Shown here in pieces: positions 21,786-34,587 of a DNA stretch of 64,000 nucleotides. The notes under the pieces were generated by a model, which saw nothing but the letters and a program-made list of their open reading frames with translations, did no database searches and was not told the origin of the DNA. The DNA is from Heterodera schachtii (taxonomy: Eukaryota; Nematoda; Chromadorea; Rhabditida; Heteroderidae), in NCBI GenBank assembly GCA_023374025.1, contig SIJG01000080.1, forward strand, positions 595,305 through 659,304, in the 5' to 3' direction. The translations under genes and the position numbers were made by a program. The first letter of the stretch is position 1, and the number at the start of each line of letters is the position of its first letter.

Positions 21786-24700
21786 TTAAAACCATTAATA
21801 TCATACTATATACTTACCAATTTTCCAAATTTTTAGCCGGTATAAAGAGGTATTTAAGAATTATTTGAAAATATTTGGATATTACATTAACAATTCCATT
21901 AATTTTTTTAATTTATTCATTGAACCATAGTTAATATTATTATAAAAAAGCATTTAAGAACTCGACCTCCTCTATTTTCTTTTCAAGTCCTTAACTTTTC
22001 CTTTTGATGAATAAGCAAAATATTATTAGATTATAGGATAAATAAGGTTTTCGCTTTTAAGTTAATTGACCTTTCATATAATATTAAATACAATTAAAAC
22101 ATGTTAATTATTAAGTTTATGGTATAAGTATTTTAGCAAAATTTAATTTTCATTATTCGCCTCGATAATTATTTCTCAGAAGGTGAGAATTTATTATATT
22201 AAACAATATTTGATTTGCTTTATTTTAACGTTTTTTAAATTATTTCAATTAATTCATTAATATTCATCTAAAAATTCTCAAAAAATTGAATTATTTATCT
22301 ATTAAAAAGATTATTTCAAATAAAAGTTAATTTTTTTTAAATTATTTTATTTGTGCGAATATGTATGATAGATATTTTATTTGTTCTCTTATTTCGTGTA
22401 TAATGAGTTATATGTTTATTCGCTATTTATTGATGGTTTTAAATAAATATTTTATTTACCCGTCTTTGTATGATTTTTCCCAAAATGCGTTTTTAGTATT
22501 TTGCATTTTTAGTTTTTTTCATATGTTTTTATTTTATTAAATGAGTTAATCTTTCGTGAATAAACTTTTTGATATATTTGCATTTTCAATTTTTAGTTTA
22601 ATTTAGCTTTTCATAACAACGATTCATTGGGTTTCTTGAAAATTTTTTTGTATAAATCAAATTAACATATCTTTAATTTTATTTTTCAATATTTACAAAC
22701 ATAGTCATTTTTATTCCTTGCTTTTTGGGTTGTATTCTGGAGAGTCTTCTGATTTCTCAAACAAACTCTTTTGCGATCTCAAATGTTTTCATTTATATTC
22801 GTATTGGTCTTTATTATATTTTAATTTAGTTATTGATAAATTAAAAACATTAAAATTAAATAATTACATAATTTAAAGTTTTAATGCTTTAAATATAAAT
22901 TATTTATTTCATTTATTAAAAATACTTTTTGATAATCAAAAAGAACGTAAATAATTTTAATTTTTTTATTTAATATCATATTTTTAGGCATTGATACATT
23001 TGCTTTGATTAAGATAAATTTTGTTTTTAATATTGATGAGCATTTAGATTTGTTTTCTTCGTGGCAGTTATAAATTAGTATTTTTTGTATTTATAATTGT
23101 TTTACCATTAATGTTTTCTATGTATTTTGAGGTCATTATTAAATAATATATATAATTCATTATTCAAAGATTTTTGGAGAAACATTATTTTTAAACGATA
23201 AAATTTATTTATTATTCTATTTTACAACCTCTCAAGGTGTGGGCTTTATATCACTAATTCAAGTGGGTGAATCTAAAACTGTCTAATTAAGCTTTAAATG
23301 AATATTGTATTTATTTTTCAACTCGCTCAGACGGTTGTATTAAAAACGAAGACTGACACAAAATGGTTTATTTTTATTAATAATATTAAATTTATCGTTT
23401 TGTTAATCTCTCGCTTTTGGGAGTTTTGATTGCTTTTATGATTATTTAGTTAATTCTGATTACAAATATATTTAAAAAATGTCATGTAATACAGAGAAGT
23501 TTTATTAGTTGTTTTTATATAATATTATCATTTTTGATTAGATAAAAAAAATATTAATTATTATAGTAATGTTTAATCTTACGCTATCAAATATTACTGG
23601 TATCTTGATTATTTATTGAAAATTTAATTAAAATTTTTAATTTTTATTGCGAAATTATTCATATTAATATTTAATTATATGATATTTCTTTAATTCTTTG
23701 ATATTTTTAAAGATTTCATGTTTATTCACTATGTGGTGACAATTTTGAAAATTATTTATCCGTCTTTATATAAAAATTATTACAAAATGAATTTCGAAAA
23801 AATGCCTTTTAAACATTTTTATATTATCATTTTCAAAAATATTCATACGATCCAATTTTTTCTGCTATAATAGAATTTCATTTTGTTGATTAATTTAAAT
23901 TTTCATTCAGTTTCTTTTTTGTTTTGTTTCTTTAATTTTTTTTCTTTGGTCGATATTTTAATTTTCAAACTGTTTTAAATCAATATTTTACATTAAAGTT
24001 TATTTTTTCTTTTTATTATATTAGGATGATTTTTAAACAAAATAAATATTATTTACTTATTACTTAATTTGATAATTCTGTGTTTGTCATCGTTATTTTT
24101 TTTATATAAAACTATTCAACTGCTATTATTTTTGATTGAAGCATTTTATTTTATGTAATTATTATATGTTCTTTTAAGTGTTAATATATTTTTCATATAT
24201 TTTCTTTTATTTGTTGTTAATATGTGAGAAAAAATTATTAATAGAATAATAGGATTTTTTAAAATTTGCAGTAATTTTTTTTAATCATTTATAAAATTTG
24301 TCTTGTTTTTGAGTTTTAAAGACCAAGCGAGCAATTGTGATCGCGTGAATTACTACTCCCAATGACCAAAACTTACATTAAATAAATTAATTAATCGAGC
24401 AATTGTAAAAATTTTTTTTCTTAATTAAATATTATACAGAATTTCAATTGTATGGTCCACAAATCTTATGTGAAACCTACGCGCAATAATTGTTTTCTTA
24501 TATTTAGTAAATAAATATTTTCACTTAATATTTTATATTCTTTTAATTTTTTTCTTCATAATTCGAATTTTTATTTATATGTTTCAGGAGTTCCTAGTGT
24601 GATTTGCAATCGTCTCTTATCACACCACACCATCTGTTCAGAGTTTTATTATAATTAGTGTGGTTTTAATTAGTTTGTAAATTTATAATTATTCTTATAT

Positions 24701-25451
24701 TTCCTACTGTTTTAATTCATTGTTGTTTACATCTTTATATTAAAGTGAAATTTTTCTTCTCAAAGGCTTTATATTTGGCTGTTCTTTTTAAATCGATTTT
24801 ATCGTTTATAAAAATATCTCAGTTATACTACTTTTATTATTTAATAATTAAAAATTTTCAACTGCAAAAATACCCTCCTCTGATATTATTCTTTTGATTA
24901 TCCATTTTATATTTTAAGATGAATGATTATGCTTATATTGTAAGCTAAATCTTTAGTTTAATAATTCGAAAAAATTTTTACCTTTATTTAATAAATTCAC
25001 TAAAGAGGTTAGCTATATTTTTCCTTCGATAGCCTGCCTGTTAAATTTTAAATAGAAATTTCTTCAAAAATTACTCATTTTTTCCTGTTTCATTATTATT
25101 ATATTTTTAAAGATATTGTTTTTGAATGATTTGGGGTTTGGCTTTTAAATATTATTTGATATATGAATTTTTATCTCATTTCCAGTATTTCTTTTAGTTA
25201 ACCTCTTTTGCTATAATAATTTTTTATTAAAATATTTATTAATTGTTTATTAATGTAAAACCTTATATATAATTTTACTTTTCTGCATTTTTTCTTGTGA
25301 AGTTCACGGCGTGTTTCAACTCAGCTAGGAATGACAGTATTTGTCTCTTTTACATTACGAAATTAATAGTGCACATTTCTAAAATTCATAACGTTAATAA
25401 TCTTTATTTTATTAATTTATTATTTTCAAATATTTATGCTCAATTTCGTTA
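21786..25451. other. T-rich gene desert
   Basis: The + strand switches from A-rich to T-rich at about 21900-22000. No gene recognised. Weak direct repeats include 22412-22495 against 23719-23800, 23936-24000 against 27705-27775, and 23361-23430 against 53641-53695 (TCTCTCGCTTT core). A GTGTGAT...ATCACAC inverted pair lies at about 24598-24627. Confidence 0.55.
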
Positions 25452-26035
25452 GTTATTGCTAGGGTTATAAATTATATGGACTAAAAACCTCAAAATGGCC
25501 AAATATGGACCAAAATATGGACTAAAAAATGCCAAAATATATCTTTTAAACCATAAAAAATTCCGAAAATGTATTTATATTCAATATTTGTTAAAACAGA
25601 CTTAAAAATACACTAAAAACAGCCAAAAATGGGTTTAACATTTAAAAAGTGCCGATTTTTATTAAATTCTAGCTTCACAATTCCGAAATTTCGAAAAAAT
25701 TCTTTTTTTTGGGGGGATGTATTTTTAAAAACTTACAAAAAAGTCGATCTTTAGGGGTGTATTTTTTGCTTTTTTGCATTTTTCTTATGAAAATTTGCCA
25801 AAAATGGCCAAAATATTGACTAAAAACGCAAAAATGGCGAAATATGGATTTATTCCCAACCCCCAAAATATGGATTTATATGGACTAGAAACCTTTACTG
25901 GATTTATATGGACTAAAAACCTTCACCAAATCAAAAAATTTTAACGCAGAAATGCTATTTTTGAGCCCCTTTCTTCATAGCATATGAGCAGAAAAAATAT
26001 GTTTAATCCATATAATTTATAACCCTAGTTATTGC
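25452..26035. mobile_element. hAT-type MITE with perfect TSD
   Basis: The 568-bp element at 25460-26027 begins TAGGGTTATAAATTATATGG and ends with its inverted counterpart (CCATATAATTTATAACCCTA). It is flanked by the exact 8-bp duplication GTTATTGC (25452-25459 and 26028-26035). A T-A-G-G-G start and 8-bp TSD fit hAT. The interior repeats the words ATATGGACTAAAAA and GGCCAAAA many times and has no transposase frame. The 63-codon minus frame inside is incidental. Confidence 0.95.
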
Positions 26036-27350
26036 TTTCATTTTAATAGTAAATTAAATTAAATATTGACATTGTTTCCTTTTCAGTCCCCTTTATAATT
26101 TCCAATTTTTATTTTATGCGCTTATTACGGATTTTGAGTGTTTAATTCCTTTAATTTAAATATTTACTTTTTTCGGTATTATTTTTTAAAATAAACAGCG
26201 TTTTCTTTTTGTAGATAATTTGTATGGGTTTTGAAATAATGACTTTTTTAGGTACATTTATTTATGTTATATTATATATGTTTTTTAGTTTTTTGAATTT
26301 TTTCCCGTGGTAATAGATTTTGTATGTTGGTAGTAAATAAATAAGCGAATTATTTATCATTTAAAATTTTACAATTATAAATTGTTGTCATACAAATGTT
26401 CGTGTTTAAGGGATGAAAAATTTTTATAAGAGAGTATCCAGGTTAATATATTACAGATTTTATTGATAACATAAATAAAATGATACTTATATACATTTTT
26501 AAACAATGACCTAATTTTTACTTTTGTCTAAAATTTAAAAGATCTATTTTATATATTATATTTATATTTATTAACGAAATTTTAAATTAATATCAAATTT
26601 TATTATTTTTAGGAATTTATGTTTGGTGTCGAAAATAAATTTATTTTTATTATTTGTACATTTACTTTAAATTTAAAATCAATTTAACATTATAAAATTA
26701 AATCTATTTATTAAAGACTTAAATAATTATAATTGTAGTTTATAATTTTTTTAAACTTATTATGTAAAACGCATAATTATATTATTTATTTATTTGCATA
26801 ATTATTTAATTATTTATTAATAGTAAATATGCTTAATACAATAAACAAAATATATCGCATAAGTTTGATTTTTCAAATATTAGATTTTAATTAAGTTTTC
26901 TAAAGTTGCTTTTAAATAATTCGAGGCCTTTTCTTTTCTGATGTCCTCAAAAAATGGTGTGCTCAATTTCAAGAATTAAATTAATTTTTTAAATAATTTT
27001 TATTAATTTTAAAATAAACGTAAGGAACATTAAATTCCACATATTCATTTTACAATTCTTCACATCTTTTAAAATTTTTCCACATTAATCAAGATAAGAA
27101 GTGTCAAAAGAAATTAAATAAATTTATTGATTTATAATTGTATACTTTTTTAGAAATGATTAAAATTCATATATTTCTTTTAATCTCATACCTTCATTCA
27201 GAACTCGTTGGTTTGGTTGTATTTTGTTTTTATCCTTTTTTAATAGAAGCATTCAGCCATAATAAATAAATATGAATTCGTTATTTATATGGTTATTTCA
27301 TCATTAATAATATATAAATGCAACTAAAAATATTAATGTGATTTTATTAA

Positions 27351-27509
27351 AGTAATAATAAGTTTGTCTGGGATTCTGTTTTAAATCATGAAGTTTTTTT
27401 AAACTTGAATTTCCATTCTTCCCTCACTTCCAGCCCGCCATATAGAATCTTGCGCTCAAGTAAAGCCGCTGCTAATTTTGTTATAAATGTTGCAGAGATT
27501 CCAGAATAA
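27351..27509 (+). other. GC-richer coding-like island
   Basis: 52 codons open on the + strand after a TAA. The GC-rich second half reads SSPPYRILRSSKAAANFVIN. No ATG in frame. The composition contrasts with the surrounding T-rich sequence, suggesting a gene or transposon relic. No family recognised. Confidence 0.25.
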
Positions 27510-28914
27510 ATTATTTATATTCCAAGTATTATGCCTTAAATTGGTATAAATTTTTTTATAAATGTTAAATAGATAATATTATTTCCTTTTATTGATTACT
27601 AAATATTCTTTTAGCAAAATTAAAACGTTAACTGATGAAATTTTGTATTAATTGACCCATTATTATTTCTAATTGTTGTTTTCTTAACAAATAAATAATC
27701 AACTGATTTTTTTTGTCGATATTTCTCATGATTTTCAATTGTTTTAAATAAATTTGTTAAATATCTTACATTAAAATATAAATTTAAAATAAATTAAAAT
27801 GTTTATTTATTATTAGCTTATTCAATTTTGGTCATTTTTAAAATTTTCTGTTCTTAAATTTGTACTAATTGAAACCTAATTTAATGGGTAAATTCTTTAA
27901 CATTATGATTTAACAATTTTTTTAAATAAGCATATTCCTCACTCTTCAGCATAATTAAAAATATCACTTTAATAGTCATTGTTATTTACTTTATTTACTC
28001 TAAATATTGTATAAAGCTTGAATTTTATTTTTATATAATGAATTGCATAAGAGTTCTGTGATAATATTGATACCAAGTGGTTGTTTTCTAAATTATAAAA
28101 AAAGCTTTTATTCTTTTAAAACAAATAATGCTAATCTTTTATTATTTTATTTAATAAATAATCAAGTAAGTTTAATTTCAAAAATTTGTTATTTAAACCT
28201 TTATTTAAAAATTATACTGATGTTGCAAGCATTATTTTTACAACTTCCCATAGAATGCATATTGCCACAATTCCTAAATTTAGATCAAAATATTTACGTA
28301 TAAACATAAATTGCAATTTATTTACAAATCGCTGAAATAAAATTGTGAATTATTGTTTCTATTTAAGACATTGAGGTGTTCGGAAATTTTTGTCATTTGT
28401 CGTCATCATGTTAACAAATTATTTTTTGGGAATATTTAAAAATGAAAATTTTGATAATTGTAAATTGAAAAAATATTTAAGGATTTATTGATATAATATA
28501 TTATTTTTATTTATGTAACTTTTCCCCTCGGCTAATTTCTATTAAATTTGAATTATTAATTTTATTGTTTTTAATATTTTTTGGAAAAGGCAAATTATTT
28601 CATTCTATTTTATTCATTACAAACGCATATTCTAGTAAATGATACTTGTTTTTTAAATTCATTTATTAACAAAAATAATTATTTGTTTAGTAAGGCTTCC
28701 GGAGCTATTTGCATATAATTTTATTTTAAAGATTAATTTCCATTTATCTTACGTATAAAATTATTTTTAATATGTAATTTTGGTTTTGAAGGTTCATAGA
28801 AATAATATGATTATGCAATTATACTTTAGTAAATTGTTTTGGAGTTTAACTAAAATAAGCTTTGTTAATGTTTAAAATTCTTCAATTTTCCATCATATTT
28901 TGTTATAAAATAAT

Positions 28915-29058
28915 TCAACAGCCAGATTTTGAATAATCTATGTTTAAATACTTGTTCATGTTTAAATTAAATATTATTTTATCTATTCCATTTTTGGTAA
29001 TTTCTCGTGACGGAATCGCTTCAGCCGATGCTTTTAACGCGGTAGATATAATTTTGTG
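28915..29058 (-). other. coding-like island on the minus strand
   Basis: 47 codons open, beginning HKIISTALKASAEAIPSREI. The A-x-x-x-I-P arrangement faintly recalls the end of LINE endonuclease domains, but this is too short to claim. The GC-rich part is 28995-29050. It opens immediately after a TAA and lacks an ATG. Confidence 0.22.
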
Positions 29059-29915
29059 TTAAAAAAGTTAGCTTGTAGTCAAAATTTTAATTTAAGTCAT
29101 ATTGTCTTTATAATGTATTATTTTATCTAATATATTCTAATTTTTTTGTTTTTTAAGCTTTTACAATTGAGTTTTCCGATTGTTTTTTTATTTGTTAACG
29201 AACAAAATTGTGAATAAAAATTTCTGTTTTTAATATTTTAAAAAATCAATTTCCAATTTGTTCGTCAATTGTTCTTTTTTACAAAAAGCACAAATAAATA
29301 TTCAAATTTTTTTTCTAAATGCTAAAGTAGTTTTAATTATTTATAAGTATTTTCTGTAGAGTATATCTTTCAAACAAATACATTTATGAATTTGTTTTTT
29401 TAATCGTTTAACTCATTAAAAAATTTTCAAATTTTCAAATTAATTAATTAATTTATTTATTGATATTTAAAAAAAATTACTCTTTTTAATATTCACAAAT
29501 AAAGCAAAAAAACAATAAAAAAGAAAAATACACACCTAAGAATTGATCTGAAAAAATTTCAAAAATTACACCCCTAGGAAAAGGAAAATTTTTATCAAAG
29601 ATCCTAACCAAAATTATTATTTTTTATAGCAATATTTTTAATTTAAGATAAACTTTTTAGTTGTTCATAGTTATGTTCCTATTAATCAAACATAGCAGGT
29701 TACTTTTTTTAATTCATTATTTTCTTTTTATGCTTTTCGTTTTTCCCATACATTTTTAGTCAGTCCACAATGATTATTATTTTATTATTTACAATATAAT
29801 ATTTTTGTGCTATTTAAATATTGTTAATTTATTTAAAATTTAATACTTAATTCATACAATTCAATTCGGAATTTTTTAATTGAAGATCGGAGAACATCTG
29901 ACATTGCCATTTTAA

Positions 29916-29967
29916 GGAGTGCCACGGGCCCTCTCCAATTTTTTTAAGGGAGTGCAAGGCACTCTCC
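29916..29967. other. GC-rich palindromic cluster
   Basis: GGAGTGCC at 29916-29923 is followed by GGGAGTGC-AA-GGCACTCTCC at 29948-29967. Both the second half alone and the two halves together can pair. It is isolated in T-rich DNA. Possibly an element end or a structured RNA remnant. Confidence 0.5.
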
Positions 29968-32149
29968 GTCTTCCTTTTTTACTATATCTATTATGTATTT
30001 TGTTAGTTCTAATTTTCAGTGGTTATTCCTTTTTAATATGCAAAGATAAGTAATTCAATAATAATTCTATTTTATTTTAGGTTTTATTTCAAAAATGAAT
30101 CAAAATTTAAATTTTCAACTCTCAACAAACTTCTAACCATACAAATAATTTCAATATTATATTTAAATTTACTTTTTGTTTTTCAACTTCCATATGCTTA
30201 ATAATCAGTAATATTAAATATTTATACTTAATATCTTAAGTGCAGTTTTTAAGCTTTTTTATATTTTTATTCTTTCCACAACGCAAACACTTGATTACTT
30301 CATGTCCAAGCACAGCTTCAGTTGTTATCAAGCAGTGATTCAAATCTTCTTTTTTTAATATATATTTTTATAAGTGGTCAGTTTGTTGTATATGATTTAA
30401 AAGGCAAATCAAAAATAAAAAATTATTTTTCTTCTAACTAACAAATAATTTAATTGCACTTTTATTGTAATGATTTTAATTATAATATTGTTTATCTAAT
30501 TGAGCAAATTTATTGGATAACAAAGAAAATCTTTTTATTTTTATTTTACAAACAAACATTAATTAATTCATTTAAATTCAGGCTCTTTTTGCTTCGTTTT
30601 ATCCTTGTTCAATGTGTGAATAATAACTTTTATATTCCAATATTTCCGAAATTTCTAACATTTTAGAAATTGTAATTTTTAAATATTGGGTTATCCTTTT
30701 GTTATTTAGTATGGTTATAAATTTTTGTGTGACTTCGTAGACTCATAGTTTTATATTTTAATCAACTTTTGCTTTTTAAAATTTTCTAATTACTTTATTT
30801 TGCTTTTAGATAGTAGCAGATACAGTTATTATGATTTATTTATTTCGAATGGTAAATGCTTTAATAATTAGCAATTACCAATGTATAATTACTACATCAT
30901 ACGCATAATTTAATATATTTTTTTATTATACTTGTAAATCTGAAATCAATTACTGGACAATAAATGCTGAGGCTCTATAATTTTCTCGTATTTGTTGTTA
31001 TATTTGAATTATTTAAATAGTGCTTTTTACTTTATTATAATACTTTAACTAAAAATTGTAACGTGTATTCAGTTAAAATTTCTTATTTGCAGTATTTTAT
31101 TTAAAATGAATTATTTTATAAATTTTCGGTTCTAGTGCTTTTTTAAAAACTGCCAGCCATAAAACTTCCACCCATGCGCGTTACTTAAAACTGCCACCGT
31201 AACCAACCCATCATTTCGAAAAATTCTTAAAATTTTTGAAATATTTTTTAATTTTCAAGAACAATCTTTTAGGGCTATCAATATAACAATTAATGTATGC
31301 TAAATTGCATTTTAATGACTAAAATTAATAATTTCAAAATTTCATTGAGTTTCATAAAAGCTATGGTTAAAAACTCGACCTAATATTTTTTCATAGTTTA
31401 TTCTAAAAAATTACTTCAGAAAATACTAATTTTTTCTGAGTATGTTTATTTACAATTTTTTCATCAAGCGTTATGTTAAATTTAAATTTAATTTTCTAAA
31501 GAATTTTGAAAAAATTACCAAATTTTTAAAATATATCTATTTTTAAGTTTTTTAAAATTAGTTTGATGACAGCTTTACGAAAAGCGCTAACAGTTTTAAG
31601 AAATGCTTAAAATTTTAAAAATTAGGGAATGTTCCCTTGTTAGCTGAAATCTATTTTTTTAGGCACTTTCACTAATTTTTGTATAAATTTGTGATTCTAA
31701 GTGTATGCATTTTAATTCATTTTAATTTTAATTTATATTTTAATTTATATTTTCTTTTTTATGCTTAGAGTGAATAATATTTCTTTTTCTTTTTACTCTC
31801 ATGTCAATTTACACGATCTCTTTGTTGTCGGTTTTTGGTAAAACATATTGAAATTTCTATTAATAAAAGTGATATTTAGATATTTATAATAAGTTTTTAA
31901 TATTCCAAAAATTGGGGTTTTCAAATATCTTTTAATCAATAATAATGGTTTATTTTACCGTTTTTAGTTCATTCTTGATTTTATAAACTCTTTTCTGCAC
32001 TGGGTTTAATTTATTCAACTGTATTTATTCTCAATATATATTTTTAAAATTTTTTTATACAATATATTATTTAATTAATGGTTTTATTTCGATCAGTTTT
32101 TCTTTATTTTATATATATTGTTTTATTTAATGATTTTATGCTTTCAATT
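29968..32149. other. T-rich gene desert with a small GC island
   Basis: Positions 31146-31210 contain two related words (AAAACTGCCAGCC and AAAACTGCCACCG). Just downstream, TTTAGGGCTATCAATATAAC resembles the fold-back family at 18992-19318. A 70-codon frame at 30454-30666 is unremarkable. Confidence 0.5.
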
Positions 32150-33336
32150 CGCTTGTATGTTTTATTCTTTTTGTTTCAAAAAATGTTAACTGGTTTATTC
32201 AATTTCCTCAAAAATTAGAAATTAACATTTATTACTTTAATATAAAGTAATCTTATCAATAAAAGTATCTTTTAATTTCTTGTATGGAAAATCATCACTT
32301 TAAAATTTTATCTTTTAATTATTAAAAATAAGAAAACTTGTTGAACATAAAATTTATTACATTGTTCATTATTATTTTATTATTTACATGTTTTGCAAGT
32401 AATTACATATAATTTAGAAGCTTTTTATTAGCTTTTCTCATTTTCTATATAGTAAATTTTTTCTTTCTTTTTTTTTTGATTAAAAGACGCTCTTTTAAAA
32501 GGTATATATTTAATTAATTTCTATTGTAATTTGAATTAATTAAATGTAATAATTTTAGAATTATTATATTGTTTTTTAAAAATTTAAATCAAATTTTATA
32601 ATTATTTCAAATAGATCGTATAGGTAATTTATAGTTTCTTATTTTCATAGTTATTAACACTTGACTTCCAAGACAGTGTGTTAAGACATAGGTGACAATA
32701 AGTCGAAATAATTCATTAGGTCGATTTTATTCCTTAAACGAACACATTTATACTTTTTAAATTTTTCATTCTTTATTATTATTTGTTTATTAAATGAAAT
32801 CAATGCTCAAGCAATTTTTAATTATTCTTGCTAGTGTATGTTTCAATTTAAAATTTATTATAGTAATTGATCGATTTTTTTAATATTTACTGGTTAAGTA
32901 AAATTTATAAGAATAAAAATAGCTGATTATTGTTTTTTTCGTTATATAGTTCCTAAGACTTGAATAAAAAGACGTTTTTACGTTTGATTTTTTTGATATA
33001 ATTAGCCAATCTCTTATCTTTTATTTATTTTTGTATGTTTTAGATATTTTTGTTTATTTCATTTTACTTGAAATTATATTTATTTTAGAGTATGGATAAT
33101 TTTTGAGAATACTAGTAAAGCATAATTTTATTTTTTAATTAAAAAGTCATAGGTTTAATGAGTCAAATAAACTCCTTTTTGCAAATTTCATCATATTTAA
33201 GTAAATTATGTGATTTTTGTATTTAATTATCACGACCATGCTGCGTTTTACATTTAAATAATAATTCAAAATAAAAATTTAAAAATTTTACATGTATATT
33301 TATATCGAATGAAAAATTAAATTTTATTTGTTATTT
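32150..33336 (+). repeat. large dispersed repeat, copy A
   Basis: Matches the reverse complement of 36855-37508, in two blocks (32150-32215 and 32633-33336). The roughly 417 bp between the blocks are absent from the inverted copy. Landmarks are AACACTTGACTTCCAA, ACGAACACATTTATAC, TTGCTAGTG and AATACTAGTAAAGC. It also matches 33893-34395 directly. Confidence 0.85.
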
Positions 33337-33527
33337 TTTTCTTTTGTAATATTATTTAAATTTATATACAACCAACTACACACACTTTATTACTTTTAAA
33401 ATCAATATAATTTTTAAAATTAATTTTTAAAGTTAAAAATAATTTATATTTTTTCCTCATTTAATTAATTTCATTTTCAAATGCATTAAAATAATTTTTA
33501 AGAAAGTATTTTTTTTAATTTTTATTT

Positions 33528-33728
33528 TAGCTTTATAGAATTACATCACGAATAATTTATGTTATATTTATTTGAAATTAAATTTTATGGGTTAATCAAG
33601 TATATTTGTTAATATTTCAATTAAGAATTTTTTCATCATTAACTCATAAATATTATCTTTTTAAATCAAAAATTTTTATTGAAATAAATTCAATTCAATA
33701 ATTAGAAACATTTAAGATTATCACTACG
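33528..33728 (+). repeat. palindrome segment S, left arm
   Basis: About 80% identical by eye to the reverse complement of 37732-37962. The ends are TAGCTTTATAGAATTACATC and ATTATCACTACG. Together with copy B it forms the left arm of a large imperfect palindrome. Confidence 0.85.
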
Positions 33729-33892
33729 AAAATAGATAAAAAATTGTTATTTTCTCGTTAAATAGCGTATCGTCAACAGCTTTCTCAACCCCGAAAAACA
33801 TTATTTTTACATTTTACACAAAAGTAATCAAAAATGCTTTGGTATTTAATAATAAAATTATAAATCATAGTATAATATATATTGTCCAAAAT

Positions 33893-34395
33893 ATTTCTAA
33901 ACGAACACATTTATACTTTTTAATTTTTTCATTCTTTATTTAATATTTGTTTATGAAATGAAAATCAATGTTCAAGGAATTCTTATTTATTTTTGCTAGT
34001 GCATGTTTAAATTTAAAATTTTTTATTATAATTGATCGGTTTTTTTATATATTGGATAAGTTAAATTTGTAATAATAAATAGCTGATTTATTGTATTTCC
34101 AAATGATTTTCAGAAAATCTGTGATTTTTAGAGGGCTAAATCATTGATGTACAATGATTTATTATTTTGTTACCATTCATTTAATTTTGTATGTTTTAGA
34201 TAATTTGTTTATTTCATTTTACTTTAAATTATATTGATTTTAGAGTATGGGTTATTTTTGAGAATACTAGTAAAGCCACATTTTATTTTTTAATTAAAAA
34301 GTCATAGGTTTAAATTAGGCAAACAAACTCCTTTATGCAAATTTCATCATAATTAAGTAAATTATGTGATTTTTTTATTTAATTATCACGACCAT
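33893..34395 (+). repeat. large dispersed repeat, copy B
   Basis: Direct copy of 32720-33240 and inverted relative to 36950-37320. Homology stops exactly at ATCACGACCAT (34385-34395). Foreign sequence and the hAT-like terminus begin there. Confidence 0.85.
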
Positions 34396-34423
34396 TTGAA
34401 CAAAACTTAGCACAAGACTATCT

Positions 34424-34572
34424 TCGGGATTGATCGGGATCGGGATTCGGTCGGGATCCCGACTCGGGATCCGTCCCGATCGTTTTTCCAAAATGTTCGG
34501 GATTGATCGGGATCGAGATTCAGTCGGGATCCCGACTCGGGATCCCTTCCGACCCCAGTTGTCCGGTCTCTA
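34424..34572 (-). mobile_element. one-ended hAT-like terminus with 73-bp direct repeats
   Basis: GC-rich, built from two copies (start 34424 and 34497) of a unit rich in CGGGAT. Each contains the 14-bp palindrome GTCGGGATCCCGAC. Read from the right end inward, the terminus is TAGAGACCGGACAACTGGGG, a typical hAT-type start. No matching left terminus or TSD was found, so the element is truncated or rearranged at its left side. Confidence 0.65.
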
Positions 34573-34587
34573 ATACTGACTATTTAA

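Larger units (their letters stand above)
26036..29900. other. T-rich gene desert
   Basis: T excess on the + strand. Islands at 27351-27509 and 28915-29058 are listed separately. An 86-codon frame at 28043-28303 is hydrophobic, ordinary in composition and within chance expectation. An AAAATACACACCTAAGAATT motif at about 29525 resembles sequences near 18237 and 25757. Confidence 0.55.

Noticed and set aside
25310..25345. A-box-like TAGCTGAGTTGA on the minus strand
   Set aside because: No B box 40-50 nt downstream and no tRNA fold.
28043..28303. 86-codon + frame
   Set aside because: Hydrophobic, low-complexity composition in a T-rich domain, and no support from context.
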